Of a stretch of 46,758 bases of DNA, positions 15,829 through 23,384 are shown one piece after another. The position numbers and the translations under genes were made by a program. The stretch comes from Bacillota bacterium (GTDB lineage Bacteria > Bacillota > UBA4882 > UBA8346). The stretch spans positions 1 through 46,758 of the forward strand of contig JAKOTQ010000008.1 of NCBI GenBank assembly GCA_029776205.1. The letters are read 5' to 3'. Below the pieces are notes generated by a model. It did not search any database. It was given only the letters and a program-made list of their open reading frames with translations, and was not told where the DNA came from. Each line of letters begins with the position of its first letter. The first letter of the stretch is position 1.

Positions 15829-16650
15829 CACTCTTTCAATCCGGTACAAATCCCTCCGGCGATGCTGATAGAGAGGCATATTTTGGCGAACTTCTGCGAT
15901 ACGCCCAAGGTCTATCCCGACTACCTTGACGGTTTCCTCCGCATCTGCCTGCCACAGTATATCTCCCCAGGGACTGACGGCCATCGAGTGGCCATAAGCC
16001 GTATAACTGGCAGCGGGATTGCGGGCCGGACTGACAGCAATGACAAAGATTTGATTATCAATGGCCCGTGCCCTGAGTAATGTTTCCCAATGGGCCGGGC
16101 CGGTGACCATATTAAAAGCAGCTGGCAAAAACAACATCTGTATTCCGGCATCAGCCAACAGCCGAAAATATTCGGGGAACCGAATATCATAACAAATGCC
16201 GACCCCAAACCGGCCATACTCGCTGTCGATCACAGTAAAATCGTTTCCGGGTGTAAAGACAGCCGACTCTTTAAACGTGATTCGGCCCGGAACATCGATA
16301 TCAAAGAGATGCAATTTCCGATGTTTGCCGATAAGTTGCCCCTTTCGGTCAAAGATAAAGGACGCATTGTAGATTCGGTCCCCATCCCGTTCCGGAATGG
16401 AGCCTCCAATGACATAACATTGAAGAGAAACGGCCATCTCCGCAAGAAAACGGACGGTCTCCCCCGTATCCCCTTCCTCTGCAAAAACGGGGAAATAAAG
16501 GTTATCATAAGGGCAATTGAACATCTCCGGCAACACCAGAAAATCTGCCCCGCCCTTTCGGGCTTCTTTCATGAGTTCCTCAGCCCGCTTTAAGTTTTCC
16601 AATTTAGAATCTGAGACCTTCATTTGACAAATACCGATATTAAACATCAT
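15823..16650 (-). CDS. Nitrilase-superfamily carbon-nitrogen hydrolase (omega-amidase-like)
   Basis: Cytosolic amidase of 275 residues. The catalytic triad is visible: Glu42 in LPEMF, Lys112 in KHRKLHLFD and Cys153 in GICYDIRFPE. The GKHRKLHLFDIDVPGRITFKE region and overall length fit Nit2/omega-amidase (branch hydrolysing alpha-ketoglutaramate or similar omega-amides); the substrate is inferred from family only. ATG at 16650 is preferred over a TTG one codon earlier because AAGGGG lies about six bases upstream. A terminator hairpin at 16711-16738 separates it from the sporulation cluster. Confidence 0.9.
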   Translation of the reverse strand: MMFNIGICQMKVSDSKLENLKRAEELMKEARKGGADFLVLPEMFNCPYDNLYFPVFAEEGDTGETVRFLAEMAVSLQCYVIGGSIPERDGDRIYNASFIFDRKGQLIGKHRKLHLFDIDVPGRITFKESAVFTPGNDFTVIDSEYGRFGVGICYDIRFPEYFRLLADAGIQMLFLPAAFNMVTGPAHWETLLRARAIDNQIFVIAVSPARNPAASYTAYGHSMAVSPWGDILWQADAEETVKVVGIDLGRIAEVRQNMPLYQHRRRDLYRIERVE

Positions 16651-16710
16651 CAATATCCCCTTCGATTACATTTCCTTTTTCTTTCGCTTCCTAAAACCCA
16701 ATTCCCTCCC

Positions 16711-16738
16711 AAAAGAAAAAACCACACCGACGGTGTGA
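16711..16738 (-). terminator. Intrinsic terminator between spoIIR and the nitrilase gene
   Basis: CACACC and GGTGTG form a 6-bp stem with a 3-base loop (16723-16737). On the minus strand GGTTTTTTCTTTT follows. It ends transcripts coming from spoIIR through the repeat gap. Confidence 0.75.
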
Positions 16739-16784
16739 TCTCTTTCTCATTATTATAACTATTTACGAACTTAGCATTTCGGGT

Positions 16785-17014
16785 ACACAGTGCACAGTTC
16801 ACAGTGCCCAATTTAGTCATCAGGCGCGAGGCACGAAGAGAGTTGACAGTTTACAGTTTATAGTTGACAGTTTTTTCGGGACCATGATTCACAGTTTCAT
16901 GGTCATAGGTACTCCTTTTGGATTTATTAACTGTCAACTGTCACACTGTCAACTGTATAACTATTTGACACTGTCCACTGTCAACCATGTAACTGTTAGA
17001 CAACTGTGAACTGT
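16785..17014. repeat. Large imperfect inverted repeat (copy D) downstream of spoIIR
   Basis: The 364-bp gap 16651-17014 has no gene. A left arm (16841-16872) with two AGTTGACAGTT words faces a right arm (16928-16962) with two ACTGTCAACTGT words (16930-16941 and 16945-16956). Between them is a perfect hairpin GACCATGA/TCATGGTC (16880-16904). More units flank it: CACAGTGCACAGTTCACAGTG (from 16795) and AACTGTGAACTGTTT (about 17000). The same 12-mer delimits copy B in the pfl gap. Confidence 0.6.
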
Positions 17015-17662
17015 TTAAATCAGCCCAAAATATCGTCCCCAATTTTTCCAAAATTCATCCATGGTTAATCCTTTAGCTTTCACCCAATCTTCCAAAAGGG
17101 CCAACCGGTACTGGACTTTAGGCTTTTGAGTTACTGTCTCCCCTTTAAAAGCCGGGGCATCCGGAGAAAGAAGGCACAATGGCGGATAAAGGATGCACCA
17201 CCAGTTCCGGCCTTTGCCCTCTCCCACGATCACCCGGAGACTTTTATACTCTCCAGCCCCCAAGGTTCCAAAAGGATATTCCCGCTCTGGAAACATATGG
17301 CGGCCAAATTCTGCCCGTACCGGTAAATCCCGGTGATGCTTGGCGATTTCATCTCGGGCTGCTGCTACAATCTGATCTAAATTAGCCCGAATGATGCCCT
17401 CGGCTAGAACCGGATCCTTCACATCCAGCAAAAATTTCTCTGTCAACTCGACAATACGGTTACGGATTTGAAGTTTTAGATTTTGATCTACCAACGCATC
17501 GCTATTGGCGATCACATGTAACCGAATTAAATTCTTTTGATTATAAGCCTCCAAATTGGATGGCTTCATCCAGGCAAACCCGGAGCTCGCTGTGGCCAAT
17601 CCCAGAAAAACAGCGATTAATATCGTTATCGTCAAAATCCGGTATCGTAACACGTCACCCAT
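17015..17662 (-). CDS. spoIIR: Stage II sporulation protein R
   Basis: Secreted forespore signal that activates SpoIIGA across the septum so that pro-sigma-E is cleaved in the mother cell. From the ATG at 17662 the protein is 215 residues with an N-terminal membrane/signal segment (TITILIAVFLGLATASSG). Family signatures are IRLHVIANSDALVDQNLKL and GEGKGRNWWCILYPPLCLL. AAGGTG eight bases upstream supports this ATG; a GTG at 17689 would overlap sigG and is less likely. It follows the sigG stop by 13 bp, so the two are co-transcribed. In B. subtilis spoIIR belongs to the sigma-F regulon; no separate sigma-F site was found here. Confidence 0.93.
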   Translation of the reverse strand: MGDVLRYRILTITILIAVFLGLATASSGFAWMKPSNLEAYNQKNLIRLHVIANSDALVDQNLKLQIRNRIVELTEKFLLDVKDPVLAEGIIRANLDQIVAAARDEIAKHHRDLPVRAEFGRHMFPEREYPFGTLGAGEYKSLRVIVGEGKGRNWWCILYPPLCLLSPDAPAFKGETVTQKPKVQYRLALLEDWVKAKGLTMDEFWKNWGRYFGLI

Positions 17663-17675
17663 TCCCCCGTCACCT

Positions 17676-18467
17676 TTACTCGACTTCACTGTCGGAAATA
17701 TACCGCCTCATATGCTTTAGGGCTGATTTCTCCAACCGGGAAACCTGGGCTTGTGAAATACCGATCTCATCGGCAACTTCCATTTGAGTCCGCCCTTCAA
17801 AGAAGCGTTTTTTCAAAATTAGACTTTCCCGTTCATTCAGTTTGGACATGGCCTCTTTGATTGACAGCCCTTCCAGCCATTGGCCATCCAATTGCTTTTC
17901 ATCACCGATTTGATCCATCACATAGATAGGATCGCCGCCATCATGATAAATGGGTTCAAATAAAGATACCGGTTCCTGAATGGCATCCAATGCAAAGACC
18001 ACTTCTTCCCGGGGAACATTGAGTTCTGCTGCAATCTCCGCCACTGTCGGCTCTTTCGAATTTTTACTCACCAATGCATCCCGTACTTGCAATGCCTTAT
18101 ACGCAATATCCCGCAGGGAACGGCTGACCCGTACCGGGTTGTTATCCCGCAAATAACGTCGGATTTCTCCGATAATCATCGGTACCGCATATGTCGAAAA
18201 TTTAACATTTTGAGATAAATCAAAATTATCGATGGCTTTCATCAGTCCAATGCATCCTACTTGAAACAAATCGTCGACATATTCGCCCCGATTGTTAAAC
18301 CGTTGGATAACACTTAATACTAGACGCAGATTGCCATTGATCAATTCCTCCCTGGCAGACCGTTCTCCATTTTGCATCCTTTCAAGCAATTCCCGCATTT
18401 TACTGCCGGAAAGTACTGGCAATTTGGAAGTATTGACTCCGCAAATTTCAACTTTATTGACTAACAT
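17676..18467 (-). CDS. sigG: RNA polymerase forespore sigma factor G
   Basis: Late forespore sigma factor. The 263-residue protein has the diagnostic N-terminus NKVEICGVNTSKLPVL, region 2 NGNLRLVLSVIQRFNNRGEY with DLFQVGCIGLMKAIDNFDL, and region 4 RTQMEVADEIGISQAQVSR. It aligns almost end to end with B. subtilis SigG. ATG at 18467 gives the same N-terminal length as the Bacillus protein; an in-frame GTG at 18479 is an alternative. A sigma-F/G-type promoter (18510-18539) precedes it, and a terminator of sigE separates the two. Confidence 0.97.
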   Translation of the reverse strand: MLVNKVEICGVNTSKLPVLSGSKMRELLERMQNGERSAREELINGNLRLVLSVIQRFNNRGEYVDDLFQVGCIGLMKAIDNFDLSQNVKFSTYAVPMIIGEIRRYLRDNNPVRVSRSLRDIAYKALQVRDALVSKNSKEPTVAEIAAELNVPREEVVFALDAIQEPVSLFEPIYHDGGDPIYVMDQIGDEKQLDGQWLEGLSIKEAMSKLNERESLILKKRFFEGRTQMEVADEIGISQAQVSRLEKSALKHMRRYISDSEVE

Positions 18468-18509
18468 TAAGCCTATCACTCCCGATTAACATTCGGCGCC
18501 GTCAATATC

Positions 18510-18539
18510 GATTATTGCCACGGGAGCCAAAAAATATAC
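18510..18539 (-). promoter_or_regulatory. Sigma-F/G-type promoter of sigG
   Basis: Minus strand: GTATA (18539-18535), a 15-bp spacer and GGCAATAATC (18519-18510). This fits the forespore consensus GyATA, 15 bp, GGnnAnAnTR except the last base. The start site would be about 35 bp before the sigG ATG. Confidence 0.65.
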
Positions 18540-18589
18540 TTGTATATCTGCAGTCGAAAATGTCAATAATCAATGATTAACCCTGGACA

Positions 18590-18623
18590 TAAATAAAGCC
18601 CCTCCTCCTTTCGGAGCGGGGCC
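18590..18623 (-). terminator. Intrinsic terminator of sigE
   Basis: Minus strand: GCCCC-G-CTCC, loop GAAA, GGAG-GA-GGGGC with a small internal loop, then TTTATTTAT. It starts about 10 bp after the sigE stop codon. Confidence 0.75.
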
Positions 18624-18631
18624 ATCAAACT

Positions 18632-19366
18632 TTATTCCAATCGCCAGATCTCTTTTTTCAGTTTGCGGATAATCCGTTTTTCCAGCCGGGAGATATAGGA
18701 CTGGGATATCCCCAGAAAATCGGCAACCTCCTTTTGAGTCTTTTCAATACCATCTTTCAGACCAAAACGCAACTCCACGATGACCTTTTCCCGATCGGAA
18801 AGATGGTCTAATGCATATCCCAAGAGCTTTCGATCGACTTCTTCTTCAATATACTTATAAATCGAATCATTTTCGGTCCCCAAAACATCAGAAAGCAACA
18901 GTTCATTCCCGTCCCAGTCGATATTGAGGGGTTCATCAAAGGAAACCTCCGAACGGGTTTTATTGTTGCGACGCAAATACATTAGGATCTCATTTTCAAT
19001 ACACCGGGAAGCATATGTGGCCAGTTTAATTCGTTTCGTCGGATCAAAAGTATTCACAGCTTTGATTAGCCCGATGGTTCCAATGGAAACGAGATCTTCG
19101 ATACCGACCCCTGTATTTTCAAATTTTCGGGCGATATAAACCACCAATCGCAAATTTCGCTCAATTAGGATAGTTTTAACCGCCCGATCTCCATTGGCTA
19201 ACCGTTCAAGCAGATAAAGCTCTTCATCATTGGTCAACGGCGGCGGCAAAGCTTCGCTACTCCCGATGTAAGCAATGAGTTTTGGAGCTATCCCAAGCTT
19301 CATTAATATACGTAATAAATACATCCTAAACATCAGTGACCATCTTCGAATTTGCCGACTCATCAT
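18632..19366 (-). CDS. sigE: RNA polymerase mother-cell sigma factor E precursor
   Basis: First mother-cell sigma factor, made as inactive pro-sigma-E. From the ATG at 19366 it has 244 residues. The basic, amphipathic N-terminus ([19 protein letters not shown]) is the pro-sequence; by comparison with B. subtilis, cleavage would fall before [11 protein letters not shown], between Tyr33 and Ile34. Region 2 reads [19 protein letters not shown] and [15 protein letters not shown]; region 4 contains [23 protein letters not shown] four bases upstream sets the start; a farther in-frame ATG at 19396 would overlap spoIIGA. Its protease spoIIGA ends 13 bp upstream. Confidence 0.97.
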   Translation of the reverse strand: MMSRQIRRWSLMFRMYLLRILMKLGIAPKLIAYIGSSEALPPPLTNDEELYLLERLANGDRAVKTILIERNLRLVVYIARKFENTGVGIEDLVSIGTIGLIKAVNTFDPTKRIKLATYASRCIENEILMYLRRNNKTRSEVSFDEPLNIDWDGNELLLSDVLGTENDSIYKYIEEEVDRKLLGYALDHLSDREKVIVELRFGLKDGIEKTQKEVADFLGISQSYISRLEKRIIRKLKKEIWRLE

Positions 19367-19379
19367 AGCTCCTCCTTTT

Positions 19380-20318
19380 TTAAAAGCCCCCGTCATTTAA
19401 TACGACCGGAGGGATTAATCCCTGATATAGTCCTTCCGGCGAAAGGCGGGACTGATGCAACGCCACTACTACATTGCGGTGCGTTGCCCTTTGATTTTTT
19501 TGATAAACCTCTAAAACATCCGGTCGAAAGCCAACCATCATTCCTCCGCTTTGGCCGACCGCATGAAACGGCAACAAACGAAAACGTTTTTCCCATCCTT
19601 CCGGTACATCCTGATAACCGCTGAACTGCCCATCAGTCAATCCTTGAGTTAAACGGATAAGCTCCGGCGGTAAAAATGACTGTAATCGGTCCAACTCCAC
19701 GATCACCACAGGATGTCGCGTCAACGGATCGATCAAGGTATTACCTGTATCTAACAAGGCTGTTAGCTTGACTTCATGGCCATCCCACCGAACCGTTACC
19801 GGATAAAGACATACCTGTTCCCAAATTTTCTGATGGATGACTCCCCAGCCTAGTTCGCCCAAGATGAAAATGAACATCAAATGTAGCCAAAAACGCCAAC
19901 CGAGTCCGATATCCACTTGGAAAAAACGCTGATTGAGACTGTCAACCCCCCAATGGATCCCAGCCAGTAAAAATGAAAGCAAATAAAAATATCCGGCGAG
20001 CCGGGTCATCTTTCTTAGCGTGACCGGAAAAAAGACGATCCCGAGCATCATTCCGGGGAGGACCACCATATATAGTAAAGGCGATAAAACCCATGAAAAA
20101 AGCAGACCTGATGACACCTGGTACATGAGAACCATAAACTGAAACAATCCTCCCACCAGGCCGCCGATAATATAGCGCCGGAAAGGGGGATAATAGGATG
20201 TGATTTGTCCAACCATCCACAACAAGGCAGTATCCTGTATCCATCCAAATAGGCCGCCCAAAAGCGGAGTATCCAAATAGATGGTAACTGTCTCCAACAG
20301 TTTCACCGCCTCAACCAT
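19380..20318 (-). CDS. spoIIGA: Sporulation sigma-E factor-processing aspartic peptidase
   Basis: Membrane aspartic protease that cuts pro-sigma-E after activation by SpoIIR. It has about 312 residues, with five N-terminal membrane helices (roughly 20-165) and a cytoplasmic domain whose catalytic motif [14 protein letters not shown] places Asp190. Both substrate (sigE) and activator (spoIIR) genes follow on the same strand. The start is unsure: ATG at 20318 has no ribosome site and an in-frame stop just ahead, while a TTG at 20297 follows GGCGGTG and would match the shorter B. subtilis N-terminus. Possible Spo0A boxes lie upstream. Confidence 0.93.
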   Translation of the reverse strand: MVEAVKLLETVTIYLDTPLLGGLFGWIQDTALLWMVGQITSYYPPFRRYIIGGLVGGLFQFMVLMYQVSSGLLFSWVLSPLLYMVVLPGMMLGIVFFPVTLRKMTRLAGYFYLLSFLLAGIHWGVDSLNQRFFQVDIGLGWRFWLHLMFIFILGELGWGVIHQKIWEQVCLYPVTVRWDGHEVKLTALLDTGNTLIDPLTRHPVVIVELDRLQSFLPPELIRLTQGLTDGQFSGYQDVPEGWEKRFRLLPFHAVGQSGGMMVGFRPDVLEVYQKNQRATHRNVVVALHQSRLSPEGLYQGLIPPVVLNDGGF

Positions 20319-20356
20319 ATTTTACAAAAAATCACGGAGGATTCCTCTTTAAAAAA

Positions 20357-20403
20357 TCCGACAAACTCCTTGGATATCTCAGTTTTTCTCGATTTTTGCC
20401 GAA
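20357..20403. promoter_or_regulatory. Candidate Spo0A boxes upstream of spoIIGA
   Basis: TGCCGAA on the plus strand (20397-20403) fits the core TGnCGAA exactly. TTTGTCGGA on the minus strand (20365-20357) has one mismatch. The spoIIG promoter of B. subtilis is activated by Spo0A through paired boxes at similar distance, so the arrangement is plausible but the words are short. Confidence 0.4.
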
Positions 20404-20419
20404 ACATCCCAAAGACGCC

Positions 20420-20457
20420 AAAAGCGCTCAGGCTATTATTCACCTGAACGCTTTTTT
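20420..20457. terminator. Terminator between ftsZ and spoIIGA
   Basis: AAAAGCGCTCAGG pairs with CCTGAACGCTTTT with one mismatch around a 10-base loop. On the minus strand it follows the ftsZ stop by about 30 bp and ends in TTTTGG; on the plus strand it ends in T6. Confidence 0.7.
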
Positions 20458-20487
20458 GACTCATTTTCCTATTTCGATATTAATTTT

Positions 20488-21528
20488 TTACTTTTTCCGT
20501 AAAAAGGTAGGTATCTCCAGATCATCCGTAATAAACGGCCGAATCTCTAAATCTTGAGAGATTCGTTTCGGCCGGCGTTGTTCAAAGCCAGTAGCAATGA
20601 CCGTTACCCGAATTTCATCACCTAGCGTCTCATCGATCACTGCACCAAAGATAATGTTGGCATCCGGATCCGCTGCTTCGGAGATAATCCGAGCTGCTTC
20701 ATTCACTTCATACAAACCCAGATTACTGCTTCCGGTAATATTCAACAATACGCCCTTCGACCCTTCGATGGAAGCCTCCAAAAGCGGGCTTTCCACTGCC
20801 GCTTTCGCAGCAAGCACCGCCCGATCTTCTCCTTTGGCCACCCCGATCCCCATCAGGGCCGAACCTGCTTCGGACATAATGGTTTTCACGTCTGCAAAAT
20901 CCACGTTGATTAAACCAGTGATGGTAATCAAGTCAGATATGCCCTGAACACCTTGGCGAAGAACGTCATCAGCAATTCGGAATGCTTCCAACATCGGTGT
21001 ATTCTTATCCACGATCTGCAACAAGCGTTCATTGGGGATGGTGATTAAGGTATCTACGCTATCCTTCAATACAGAAAGTCCCCGTTCCGCCTGCATCATC
21101 CGAACCCGGCCTTCAAAGGAAAAGGGTTTGGTAACCACTCCTACGGTAAGAGCGCCGCTGTCCTTCGCAATCTGAGCAATGACTGGAGCAGCACCGGTAC
21201 CGGTTCCTCCGCCCATTCCGGCAGTGACGAACACCATATCCGCGCCCTGCAAAATACCGGCTAACTCATCTTTACTTTCCAACGCTGCTTGTTGCCCGAT
21301 TTCAGGATTGGCTCCGGCGCCGAGACCTTTGGTTAACACATCACCGATCCGCAACCGGATATCCGCATTGGAACGATTTAACGCTTGTCCGTCAGTATTG
21401 ATCGCGATAAACTCGACTCCTTGAATTTTGGCTTCAATCATTCGGTTGATTGCATTGGTGCCTCCGCCACCGACACCAACGACTTTAATATTGGCAAATT
21501 GCTGATTGGCAACCTCAAATTCAAGCAT
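20488..21528 (-). CDS. ftsZ: Cell division protein FtsZ
   Basis: Tubulin-like GTPase that forms the Z ring. From the ATG at 21528 it has 346 residues. The G-loop [13 protein letters not shown] lies near the N-terminus, the tubulin signature [12 protein letters not shown] at about 100-111 and the T7-loop region [11 protein letters not shown] further on. The C-terminal tail [12 protein letters not shown] is the conserved binding peptide for FtsA/SepF/ZipA-type partners, preceded by an unusually short linker. AGGAGG eight bases upstream sets the start; an earlier ATG at 21552 is rejected. No ftsA is next to it. Confidence 0.98.
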   Translation of the reverse strand: MLEFEVANQQFANIKVVGVGGGGTNAINRMIEAKIQGVEFIAINTDGQALNRSNADIRLRIGDVLTKGLGAGANPEIGQQAALESKDELAGILQGADMVFVTAGMGGGTGTGAAPVIAQIAKDSGALTVGVVTKPFSFEGRVRMMQAERGLSVLKDSVDTLITIPNERLLQIVDKNTPMLEAFRIADDVLRQGVQGISDLITITGLINVDFADVKTIMSEAGSALMGIGVAKGEDRAVLAAKAAVESPLLEASIEGSKGVLLNITGSSNLGLYEVNEAARIISEAADPDANIIFGAVIDETLGDEIRVTVIATGFEQRRPKRISQDLEIRPFITDDLEIPTFLRKK

Positions 21529-21674
21529 ATAATAATCCTCCTGTAGATGCATATCCGAATCTTCGATGCATTCGTTTTCTATTATTCAAGGATCTAAATG
21601 TCTATTAGTTCCACACTGAATGAAATTCCCCTTCTAACGGGAAAAATTTTTTATTTCAGTAACATTTATGGGCA

Positions 21675-22427
21675 CTAGCGGGAAATCACCGTTGGTATAT
21701 CCGGTACCCGCAGGTTAATCCCCTTAAACTCATGAAATTTTTCATGGCTGACGATCGCTCTTAAATTAGCGATTTTCGCCTCTAGTTTATCCATGTTGCC
21801 CAAGTCCGCCGGTATCCGGCTTGACGATGGCGTCCGCAGATATAGGCGGTAATTTCGAAGATCGATTTCTGTGGTGATTTCCCGTAGCGGTTGATCCATC
21901 AGCGCCATAATCGCCAATATTTCATCAAACTTCTTGGCTCTCACGGACTTTCCCGGTTCCGGATTGATCATTGCACAACCAGTAACCAAAGGAAGTCGAA
22001 AACCGTCACGCGGTCCCGGTCCGGCTAAAACCACTCCGTCTTCTGCAATACAGACATATTGTTTCTGATATGCGACCCAAACCAAAGGTACCCGTTCTTC
22101 CACTCGAATCCGAACCGTATCCGGCGGCTGAATTTCAACGTTGGCCCGCTTGATCATGGGATTTTTTTCTATCTGAGCCGCAACAACCTCCGGTTTTACT
22201 TGAAAAACAGTTTGTCGGCGATCTATACCTGAAGCAAGGATAATCTCTTCTTTGGTAACTTGCCGGTTATGATAAACTTGAATATGACGAAGGCGAAAAA
22301 CATCGGAATTAGCGATAATAAATCCTGCCAAAATCACAGCTAAAAGAAGAAACATCTGTATAAAACCAACCGCTCCGTGCTCGTCCCGAAGCCGGTAAAT
22401 ATCTAAACGCAGGTCATTCCATTTCAT
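21675..22427 (-). CDS. ftsQ: Cell division protein FtsQ/DivIB
   Basis: Bitopic divisome protein that links FtsB/FtsL to septal synthesis. It has 250 residues: a short cytoplasmic tail, one membrane helix (about 22-40), a POTRA domain (FRLRHIQVYHNRQVTKEEIILASG onward, about 43-115, split here only by position) and the FtsQ beta domain. VFRLRHIQVYHNRQVT is the POTRA start. ATG at 22427 has AGGA nine bases upstream. It lies 28 bp after the SwrB-like gene, so it is joined to the flagellar operon, and is followed by ftsZ after 146 bp without ftsA. Confidence 0.9.
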   Translation of the reverse strand: MKWNDLRLDIYRLRDEHGAVGFIQMFLLLAVILAGFIIANSDVFRLRHIQVYHNRQVTKEEIILASGIDRRQTVFQVKPEVVAAQIEKNPMIKRANVEIQPPDTVRIRVEERVPLVWVAYQKQYVCIAEDGVVLAGPGPRDGFRLPLVTGCAMINPEPGKSVRAKKFDEILAIMALMDQPLREITTEIDLRNYRLYLRTPSSSRIPADLGNMDKLEAKIANLRAIVSHEKFHEFKGINLRVPDIPTVISR

Positions 22428-22455
22428 TTAAAACCGTCCTGTTCCATCAAACGGC

Positions 22456-22968
22456 TTAACTCCTTTGATATAAGCCCAAAATCAATTTGACTTCTCCGAC
22501 ACCAATACCCATCTTCCGGGCTATATCAGCTACTTCCATCCCTTGACTGTGTAAAGCTAAAACCTGTTGACGCTTATCATCGACGGATTGACCATTCTCC
22601 TCCGCCTGAGCCGAAACAGCCACATCCTGCAGAGAGTCAACCGGCTGAAAGGCCATCGCCGGATCATTGACAACTACCGGCCTGTCAATGTTCTCGGGCT
22701 CTTGGATAATCATCGGTTGATAGGTAGCCTTGGATTCTTGCACCTGCATCGGCTGATTAGCCATTCCCAACTCTTCATTGGAAGCTTCGTCTAATCCGGC
22801 AACCTCTTCAAACTCTTCAATAATCGCTGCGACCAAGTCTTCCAATTCCCGTATTTCCTGACTGACCCGTTTCAAACGACGTTCCAGGTTGCGGCCATGA
22901 AAATGTTGCATGACCATAACGATCAGGATATTAAATCCAAGTAACGTAATAACTTCCACCAAACGCAC
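22456..22968 (-). CDS. SwrB/DUF6115-like motility-operon protein
   Basis: A 170-residue protein with an N-terminal membrane helix (about 3-22), a predicted coiled coil (about 27-58), a long variable middle and a C-terminal helix-turn-helix-like end (residues 130-165: VLALHSQGMEVADIARKMG then GVGEVKLILGLYQ). This layout and its place after sigD match SwrB of B. subtilis and DUF6115 proteins, which assist flagellar assembly. The start is GTG at 22968, set by GGAGG eight bases upstream. The assignment is by architecture and position. Confidence 0.7.
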   Translation of the reverse strand: MRLVEVITLLGFNILIVMVMQHFHGRNLERRLKRVSQEIRELEDLVAAIIEEFEEVAGLDEASNEELGMANQPMQVQESKATYQPMIIQEPENIDRPVVVNDPAMAFQPVDSLQDVAVSAQAEENGQSVDDKRQQVLALHSQGMEVADIARKMGIGVGEVKLILGLYQRS

Positions 22969-22998
22969 CGGTCATGCCTCCATTATATAACAAATATA

Positions 22999-23328
22999 CT
23001 AAAATCTTACATCGATATGGGTTCCCCGTTGTTCATCACGAAGCTCATCTTGATTTTCAGCTTCGGGTTCCACTTTGGCACCAGTCCGTGAACGGCTATA
23101 TTTCAGATTGCGCCGTTTTTCTTTTTCTGAATCTTCCCGTCGAATGGTTCGGCCTTTACTAGATGATTCATTGCGTTGAACCTGTTCCTGTTGAATCTGG
23201 GACTGTTGGATCAATTGGCGATGAAACTCAAAATGATCCGTGGCCGGACGGTTATGCTGAACGCCCTGAACCTTTTGGACATCCATCGAACGTGGAACCA
23301 TTGTTTGCAGATCAACGGGTTTAAGCAT
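22999..23328 (-). CDS. Small conserved flagellar-locus protein of unknown function
   Basis: A 109-residue hydrophilic protein. The N-terminal MLKPVDLQTMVPRSMDVQKV stretch is of a kind I associate with small genes after sigD/fapA in clostridial motility operons. The rest is a Q-rich helix followed by a basic, highly charged tail. No membrane segment or known domain is seen. ATG at 23328 has GGAGG about five bases upstream; a TTG four codons earlier is rejected. Confidence 0.6.
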   Translation of the reverse strand: MLKPVDLQTMVPRSMDVQKVQGVQHNRPATDHFEFHRQLIQQSQIQQEQVQRNESSSKGRTIRREDSEKEKRRNLKYSRSRTGAKVEPEAENQDELRDEQRGTHIDVRF

Positions 23329-23384
23329 GATAACCTCCAAAAACGCTTTTATCCTCTGTTATTTCCGCACTGTATGGCTCCAGA

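Noticed and set aside
16785-17014. Repeat gap considered as a CRISPR array
   Set aside because: Units are only 10-12 bp, imperfect, in both orientations, and have no regular spacers; no cas genes are near.
17690-17740. Separate sigma-F promoter for spoIIR inside the end of sigG
   Set aside because: GCATA and GTATA words are present, but no GG-type minus-10 lies at 15-16 bp, so co-transcription with sigG is assumed.
21529-21674. Possible sigma-H promoter in front of ftsZ
   Set aside because: GAAT-type minus-10 words exist, but no AGGA-type minus-35 is at the needed 11-12 bp spacing.
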